NCBI RefSeq assembly: GCF_022965805.1
Contig: NC_133101.1
Coordinates: 10,949,069 to 11,013,068 of the forward strand
Direction of reading: 5' to 3'
Length of the DNA: 64,000 nt
From: Primulina eburnea
Lineage: Eukaryota > Streptophyta > Magnoliopsida > Lamiales > Gesneriaceae
The position numbers and the translations under genes are program-made. The notes beneath the pieces were generated by a model. That model ran no database searches, was not told the DNA's origin, and saw only the letters and a list, made by a program, of their open reading frames with translations. Below are positions 57,571 to 64,000 of this stretch, one piece after another. Position 1 is the stretch's first letter; the number at the start of each line of letters is the position of its first letter.

Positions 57571-59088
57571 CTATGGTTCTTCAGAATCCACACTCTGAAT
57601 GTGATATATTATTAAAGTTCGCTTGGCATCGAAATCTCGAGAAAACCGGTCCATCTTCATTTCTGAGGAAGGGTTCTGATTGAAGAGGTCTTGGATTGCC
57701 TTAGGCATGGGCTCATCATTCATCTTACTTTTCCAATAGTTACCTCCAACTTTTCTTGTATCAGCAATAATAGCAAACTGAGATATGAAGCATCAAGGCA
57801 TTATTTTTTTATAACAAAAAACAAAACAAAAGAATTAATCATATTTTAAATAAAATTTTTTACAATAATTTCAATTTATCTGCATGCATGTGGAATCAAG
57901 AAATTTGATTCCAGAAAATGTGGTTGTGTATTTTATGACCACCACAGCTAGAAGATGGAAGAAAGCGACTAAACCACGTCAAGAGAGCGTTTGAGAGATC
58001 TTTTGCTTATTTTAAAGTGACACTTCGTGAGATTATTTTGAAATAAGTTTGCGTTTTTAGAGAAAAACTGTTTTCAAACTTAATTTTTTAGTAAAATGAC
58101 AACAATATCTTTAACATATATAACATTTATCTTTTTTTTTTAATCTAAATTTGGTACTCACACCATCGACAATGTATTTATATAATTATTATTACATTTT
58201 GAAAATTAACTTTTTTATAATATGAATGTGTCAACATTTATATAAAATTAATAAAAATAAAAACAAAAGCAAATGAAAAATTTGTACAAATGCAATAAAT
58301 ATGTAAAAAAATTTATAGACATGAAAATTATATAAAAACACATTATATATTTTTAAAAAATTAATGTTTGTAATAAAATATGATTGAAATTTTATGAATT
58401 ACATTCGAAACACTTAAAAACTCATATATAAATAAAATTTAACATTTTCAAAATTCTTCAAAAATATTTATAAAAATTAAAAACAATTATAGATTATGAT
58501 AAATTTTATAAGGATACAAATGTATAACTTTAAATTATTAACAAAAAAACCAAAACCAGAAAAAAATATAGCGATATTCCTTCCAGCTTTTGGTTCAAAA
58601 TCATAAAATTTGAATCAAAAACTGATATTCACAAACACCCAAACGCACTTTCAGCCAGCTAGAAGCCAAGAAATGTGCTTCCCAGCTACAAGCTCTCTCA
58701 AACACTCCCTAAGTTTCATTATTATTCAAAGCATGGACGTGTATGAAATCCTAAAAATTTCAAGAAATCATCCAGAAAAAACCCTTATGATTCAAACCAA
58801 TTTTTTTACGCACAAGATCGACCACCCCAGCCCTGATCATAAATTAGAAAACCGAAAAGTAACAACCCAAAAAAAAATTAAAATCAATTAACTTTTTAGG
58901 TATCAGCTTGGCGAGCTATTTTTCGGGAAAAAAAACATACACCAAAACTATTACAAGGATTAACATTTCAACAAACCGATATATCCATATATCTTCTTAC
59001 TGGTAAGCATAAAATTAAATATATAAGCGTAGCATTATACCGATATAATCGAGAGGAGGAAGAAGGCTGAAAATGCTCTCATTCCCAT
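57571..59088 (-). CDS. Organ-specific protein S2/P4-like (DUF2775), 2 exons
   Basis: The plant organ-specific protein family consists of small secreted proteins of unknown biochemical role, often expressed in one organ. Exon 1 is 59088-59041 on the minus strand (16 codons: MGMRAFSAFFLLSIIS) with a GT donor at 59040-59039. Exon 2 is 57777-57571 after the acceptor CAG (57780-57778) and ends in TAG at 57573-57571. The phase is 0 and the product is 84 aa. The N-terminus is a signal peptide (FFLLSIISFAIIADT). The family hallmarks are GGNYWKSKMNDEPMPKAIQD and FSRDFDAKRTLIIYH. Many relatives carry several repeats of this unit, but this copy has one. A second in-frame Met two codons on (59082) could also serve as start. 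A TATA-like box is at 59161-59155. The gene looks intact. Confidence 0.82.
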
Positions 59089-59154
59089 CTTCAAACCTGA
59101 TGGAACCCTAAAATTTGGTCTACTTTTTTCTTCTTTTAGCCTCTGACTTTAGTA

Positions 59155-59161
59155 TTATATA
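59155..59161 (-). promoter_or_regulatory. Probable TATA box of the organ-specific protein gene
   Basis: TATATAA on the minus strand, 67 bp upstream of the start codon, a plausible distance for a short 5' UTR. Confidence 0.5.
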
Positions 59162-59450
59162 GAGATTGGGCAAAAACCTAAATTAAGATTTGATTCACAT
59201 TTCTCTATATTTTCAACAAGGAGATAATTATTTTGGTAGTCAACTCCCCACTTTATAAGACTGTGAGCCATCCCTTTTTACAATTGACAAATTTGAGCAA
59301 TCAAAAAGCTTAGTGCTACCAATATATTTATTACATACGCATGACTATTGTTTTGGTATGGTGGATTTGATTGATTGACTCCCATTAATTAATGCACAAT
59401 TCTTGTGGTTAAATACACACACACACACACATATATATATGTATATATAT
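59162..59450. other. Upstream region of the organ-specific protein gene
   Basis: AT-rich, with an AC tract (59417-59430) and a TA tract (59431-59450) at the SINE boundary. No other element was named. Confidence 0.4.
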
Positions 59451-59803
<353 letters not shown>

Positions 59804-59854
59804 ATTTAGGAGACCTATTCACAAAATTTTATTATGGTTGTATATATTTTTCAC

Positions 59855-60026
59855 AAGAACTTTTGTAGGACGGTCTCACAAATCAATTTTGTGAGACGAT
59901 ATCATATTTGGATCACAAGTGAAAAAGTATTAATTTTTTCCCAAAAATAATATTTATTATTGTAATATGGACAATATTGATTCGTCTCACAATTAAAGAT
60001 AAATAAAATCGTCACACGAGATAACT
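59855..60026. mobile_element. MITE of the GTGAGACGG family (second copy)
   Basis: GGACGGTCTCACAAATC and TTGTGAGACGATATCA at one end, TTCGTCTCACAATTAAAG and CGTCACACGAG at the other. It is related to 29275-29462 but diverged. Confidence 0.5.
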
Positions 60027-60721
60027 ATTATATATATTTTGTTCTATCAAGGCTCATAATTTTTAATAGCTATTATCTTCTAGTTCTACATATATTATAT
60101 ATATTATATAAAAAAAAGGATAATTTCCAAAAATTATCCTGTATGTTGTTAGCTTCGTATTAGGTTTTAATGCAATAAATTAGTGATTTTATATATTTAG
60201 TTCGATTTCCATCTGATTGTTGACATGAAACTAGACGGTATCAAAACAACATTGGATATTACCAGTGTTCTAAAATGTCCGCTTAAGCAGGGGCGGATCT
60301 AGAATTTCAACTCTGTGGGGGCCGTTTATAAAATACGGACAAAATGTTAAAAGAATAAAGATAAAAATTTCATCGGTTATAATCAACTAAATATAAATAC
60401 TACGTTTAAAAAAAAAATCTAACTAAAAAGAATTCGATGTTCCTTAAAATTTTCAAACTCTTCAAGTAATAACATCTATACAAATATTTCAAGCAATTTC
60501 TCTTTAAATAAATATCATCATTACATACGAGAGAAAATCATCATTCATTTTGCTCCGAAGCCTAGTTTTGACGATATTCATAGTTGACAATGACCGTTAT
60601 GTATTAACAGTAAAAACTAGAAGAGTTAGCAAATTCAGTTGAAAAAGCATTTCATAATAAATTTAGAAGTAATAAAATATTAAAAAATTAAAAGTAAATA
60701 AGTTATATAAAAAAGAAGAAA

Positions 60722-60786
60722 CACCTAGGATTCGAACCTGGGTTTAGTGGTATAGAATCCTTGCCTTGCCATTGAGATACAAGCTC
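60722..60786 (-). other. tRNA-like fragment within the hAT element
   Basis: On the minus strand, GAGCTTGTATCTCAATGGC resembles the box A region and CCCAGGTTCGAATCCTAGG is a good box B with T-arm pairing. The anticodon arm cannot be drawn convincingly, so it is a tRNA remnant or SINE head, not a gene. Confidence 0.4.
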
Positions 60787-61886
60787 TTTAATTTGTTGTG
60801 GTGGGCCATTTAGGGTTTTTTTTTAAAATATTATATTTTTAAAACTTATTTATTAAAATATAGCAGATTCTAAAACTTTATGAAAATATGATAATCCGGA
60901 GTTTAAAGTTCCGGATTCACTGTCCCGGTCAGAATCCAGGACAGGCTGACACGGATTCTAAGAATCCGATTTTAATTTTTTTTTTTTAAAAAGTGACGTT
61001 AGCGACGGTTTAACCAAAACCGTCGCTATCTGCGACCGTTAGAAACTGTCGCTATTTGCGACGGTAGAAACAAAAATCGTCGCTACAGTTCATCCCAACT
61101 TTTCCCTTCAAGAAGAATAGTTTTTTTTCCTTCATTCCGTGTCTTTGTTTTTTGTTATAAAAATTTTCAATGATTCTCTTTCCCTTATAAATTGCGTAGA
61201 TCGTGTGCTTAACGGAATTCTTAATTTGATTTGATAGTTTTCTTTCGCATATCAGAATTTGAGGGAATTGCACTGAGTCTCAGTAATTCGGAATTTGATT
61301 TTTGAGAATTGTGTTGAATATCAGAATTTGGGAGAATTGCGCCGAGTCTAATTCAAATATCTGTTTTTTCTTTCTATATTGAATTGTTTTTTGTATATTA
61401 TTTCTGATAATGTTTATAATATGAATAACTACAAATATTTTGATTATACTAATACTCCAAATATTAATATCATCATAAACGATTAGTTAAATAATTAATA
61501 TCATAATATATTTATATTCTATGCTAAATTAAAAATTTGTTTAAACGCGGATGCAAAAATTAGTACACAATTAATACTATTATTATCTAAATTTAATTAC
61601 TATAAATAAATATATTTAAATTACTGTCATTAGTATAAATAATGTAATTGTTTAAATTTACGGTAACTTAACAATGAAATGTTAAAAAAATTGTAAATTC
61701 TTTTCTAGCTATAAATAATTATTTTCATATTTTAAGAGGAAAATAAAAATCTTAATTTGTTTAATTCTAACAATGTTAAAAAAAGTTACCGCAACTTTTA
61801 AATTCTAAAACAATTAAGATTCTCAAACAATAATAAATTTTTTAATTCAATAGAATGAAATATTGTTTGGGAAATAACGTTATTTT

Positions 61887-62155
61887 TGTTGAAAAATAAT
61901 ATTTAAAATGTGTGTATTGAATATTTGAATGTTGAAAATAAGAGTTGTAAAAATTAGAAATTTGTGTGTGATGATGTAGGTAATGATGTATTTTATTTTT
62001 GGATTATTTGTAAAGATTTTCAATAAATAGATCTCTCATTTGTGAATAAAATCACAATTGAGTTAAGAGAAAAATATTATAAAGTCTGTAGTTTGGTAAA
62101 TTTTGAGAGTTTGAGATTTTTATTTTTTATCATAAATTTTTACTTTTTCACAACA
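61887..62155 (+). mobile_element. Copia solo LTR, same family as the LTRs at 7481 and 21394
   Basis: 269 bp, TGTTGAAAAA to TTTTTCACAACA, with a perfect TSD ATTTT (61882-61886 and 62156-62160). It matches the 276-bp LTRs over its length in the opposite strand. The TATA box is mutated (CAATAAATAG instead of CTATAAATAG). Confidence 0.9.
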
Positions 62156-62344
62156 ATTTTATTATTGTTAAGGAAAGAACATTTCTTAAATTTTCACGAT
62201 CTACGCAATTTATAAGGGAAAGAGAATCATTGAAAATTTTTATAACAAAAAAAAAGACACGGAATGAAGGAAAAAAACTGCTCAAGAAGAATGTTGAAGG
62301 AGAAATGTTGGGATAATCCGTAGCGACGGTTTGTGTTTATAAAT

Positions 62345-62691
62345 TGAGCGTGAGAGCCAAATGAATCGAAAGATTCATGTTTGGTTTGGGAAGGGATTAT
62401 GGAAGTTTTCAAATGAACGGAATTATAATCTACTTTCATTAAGTGATTTATTAGATAATCGAAAACAGAGGATCCTGAATACTATTCGAAATTCAGAAGA
62501 ACTGCGTGAGGGGGCCATTGAACAGCTGGAAAAAGCCGGGGCCCGGTTTCGAAAGGTGGAAATGGAAGCCAATGAGTTTAGGGTGAACGGACCATTTGTA
62601 TCTATATGCATCAGGATCCCCATTCATGGATCTCTCGGTTCGAGAAATCAAGATAAGAGGATCGAACCATTTCTTCTGACTCTTTTTCAAA
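62345..62691 (+). pseudogene. Plastid-derived DNA: atpF fragment fused to a ycf2 fragment
   Basis: The forward strand to about 62590 carries the end of the atpF group II intron, including its domain V hairpin (GAGCCAAATGAATC...GATTCATGTTTGGTT, 62354-62387). Exon 2 of the ATP synthase CF0 subunit b gene follows: [40 protein letters not shown], then [10 protein letters not shown]. From about 62591 to 62691 the minus strand encodes a ycf2 piece ([30 protein letters not shown]). The two genes are far apart in plastid genomes, so the fragments were joined. The insert replaces part of the right MULE arm. It cannot make either protein. Plastid origin is recognised from conserved protein text. Confidence 0.85.
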
Positions 62692-63586
62692 TTCGACGGT
62701 TGGTAACGGTTGCAGATAGCGACTGTTTTTGTAAAACCGTCGCTAAATTCACTTTTTTTTAAAAAAAATTAAAATCGGATTCTTAGAATCCGTGTCAGCC
62801 TGTCCCGGATTCTGACCGAGACAGTGAATCCGGAACTTCAAACTCCGGATTATCATATTTTCATAAAGTTTTAGAATCTGCTATATTTTAATAAATAAGT
62901 TTTAAAAATATAATATTTTTAAAAAAAACCCGGGCCATTTATATATATATTCAATTTTTTTAAATATTAATATCAACTAAAAAAGTTTAAAAAATTTGGG
63001 GGGGCCATGGCCCTTGTGTGCCCCACTGTAGATCCGCCCATGCGCTTAAGCTTGAAGCTCGACAAAAATACCCCGCTTCAGAGAAAAGCGGAAAAAATTG
63101 GTAAACTGTAGTTTGATCGAATTAAGCGTATAAGACGTTTAATTAAGTGTACTTAAGCACAATTAATCGCATCTATTTATTTTTAAATTTTTTATTTTGA
63201 AAGTATGTCTTTTTATTTTAAAATAATAAAATAGGTTTATAATTTAGATGTTTATTTTTTAATTAATTATGATTAAGCGTGTCTGACAATGATTTGACAA
63301 ATATTTAACATTTTTTAATGTGGTCTAGTTGCAAAAACAAATAAAGATTGTAATTTTGAGATTTTTATGCTTTTATAAATATGAGAATTAATCCATCAGA
63401 CTTAAATTTATCATATTTATGTATTATTTTATTTATTTATTAGTTTGAGATAATTATAATTACACTAAAGATAAAAAATGATTTTTCACGTTTAAGCATG
63501 TGTTAATTTCGCTTAAGCTTAAAAAGCTTGGAGCTCGACATCCGCGTTTCGGGACCCTTCATGCTTTTTAAAACCTTAGATATTAC

Positions 63587-63667
63587 TGATGTCTGTATTT
63601 AAACTTTGACCGAAGGACTGAAATGAGCAGTTAACTAAAACCTTGGAAAATTTAACAAAAATGACAA

Positions 63668-63721
<54 letters not shown>

Positions 63722-63896
63722 TTTTTTAGAGAATATTTCACCATACCTCATGGGGCACTGTCTCAATGAGAAGATTAAATGCCCAGTTTTAACCACATAT
63801 ACGGGGTCTACCAAATTCTTTAAAATCAACGGTCCAGATCCTGTGGGGCATTGCCTCCACAGGTAGCATCGGCACTACCCTTTTTTAGCTCAAAAA

Positions 63897-63967
<71 letters not shown>

Positions 63968-64000
63968 AAAAATTATTATTATTATATATATATAATTTTT
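63587..64000. other. Intergenic with TA and ATT microsatellites
   Basis: A TA tract with a CA tail at about 63672-63721 and an ATT tract at about 63898-63986. Between them GGGGCA and its complement TGCCCC recur (63751, 63780, 63844), possibly part of a MITE. No gene was seen. Confidence 0.6.

Larger units (their letters stand above)
60813..62931. mobile_element. MULE-like element with very long inverted arms
   Basis: It begins GGGTTTTTTT and ends AAAACCC, with a 10-bp TSD GGGCCATTTA (60803-60812 and 62932-62941), close to the usual 9 bp of Mutator-like elements. The inverted arms run about 60813-61206 and 62183-62931; the right arm is longer because plastid DNA is inserted in it. Arms contain TGATAATCCGGAGTTT, CGGATTCTAAGAATCCG and several GCGACGGT/ACCGTCGC motifs that are themselves palindromic. 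No transposase. A Copia solo LTR (61887-62155) lies in the spacer. Confidence 0.85.
60288..63042. mobile_element. Non-autonomous hAT element (CAGGGGCGGATCTA ends)
   Basis: A perfect 8-bp TSD CGCTTAAG (60280-60287 and 63043-63050). Terminal inverted repeats are CAGGGGCGGATCTA and, complemented from the right, CATGGGCGGATCTA; this text is common at plant hAT ends. There is no transposase. It hosts the MULE-like element at 60813-62931. Confidence 0.85.
60263..63578. mobile_element. Outer hAT-like element of a nested stack
   Basis: A perfect 8-bp TSD GATATTAC (60255-60262 and 63579-63586) encloses ends with partial inverted similarity (CAGTGTTCTAAAA against TAAGGTTTTAAAA). The remaining own sequence is about 560 bp, with repeated CGCTTAAGC and AGCTCGAC motifs near both ends. 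It is non-coding. An 8-bp TSD fits the hAT superfamily; the weak terminal repeat lowers confidence. Confidence 0.5.

Noticed and set aside
60722..60786. Possible tRNA gene
   Set aside because: A good box B and T-arm are present, but the acceptor and anticodon arms do not pair well and it lies inside a hAT element.
62361..62762. 133-codon frame as a possible nuclear gene
   Set aside because: Its recognisable part is plastid atpF intron and exon sequence running into antisense ycf2 and transposon arm.

Overview
This window is nuclear DNA of a flowering plant, most likely a eudicot. The genes have plant-type GT-AG introns, AT-rich intergenic DNA and plant-type repeats (Ty1/Copia, Ty3/Gypsy chromovirus and Athila-like elements, TRIM, Helitron, hAT, MULE-like and SINE). 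There is also a piece of plastid DNA carrying atpF and ycf2. An asterid such as a Lamiales species would fit, but that is only an impression. No bacterial-type operon, CRISPR array or rRNA was seen.

Three genes look intact. The 3' two thirds of a cyclase-associated protein (CAP) gene lies at 251-2978 (+). A complete seven-exon RAB7 (RABG3-type) GTPase gene lies at 30507-33242 (+); its splice-joined CDS is 621 nt, 206 aa. A small two-exon gene for a secreted organ-specific protein (S2/P4, DUF2775 type) lies at 57571-59088 (-). Two genes are broken: a CAF1 deadenylase pseudogene (3340-4040, +) and a UTP23-like PIN-domain gene (about 43600-56700, -). The UTP23-like gene is split inside an exon by an 11.7-kb retrotransposon nest.

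Most of the rest is nested mobile DNA, and I could place target-site duplications (TSDs) for most layers. (A) 4388-6446: a Copia deletion derivative with 124-bp LTRs. (B) 7481-21669: a Copia element (-) with 276-bp LTRs. It was invaded by a roughly 0.9-kb solo LTR (8716-16672, TSD ATTGG), which was invaded in turn by a Gypsy element with gag and protease but no RT or integrase (9113-16161, TSD GATTA). (C) 22536-23222: an inverted-repeat element and a Helitron-like 3' end. (D) 23653-29094 and 34514-42712: two related non-coding Helitrons in opposite orientation, 3' ends facing each other across RAB7. Each carries a TRIM, and the right TRIM holds a 2.8-kb Gypsy solo LTR. (E) 44855-56559: a non-coding LTR element (-) with a minisatellite interior, carrying a very young chromovirus (45203-53534, TSD TCCCT) in one LTR. 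(F) 60263-63578: a stack of hAT-like, hAT, and MULE-like elements; the MULE-like layer holds a Copia solo LTR and a chimeric plastid fragment.

The genes do not form a pathway. The window reads as a few housekeeping genes separated and partly destroyed by successive insertions, whose order can be read from the nesting and from LTR divergence.
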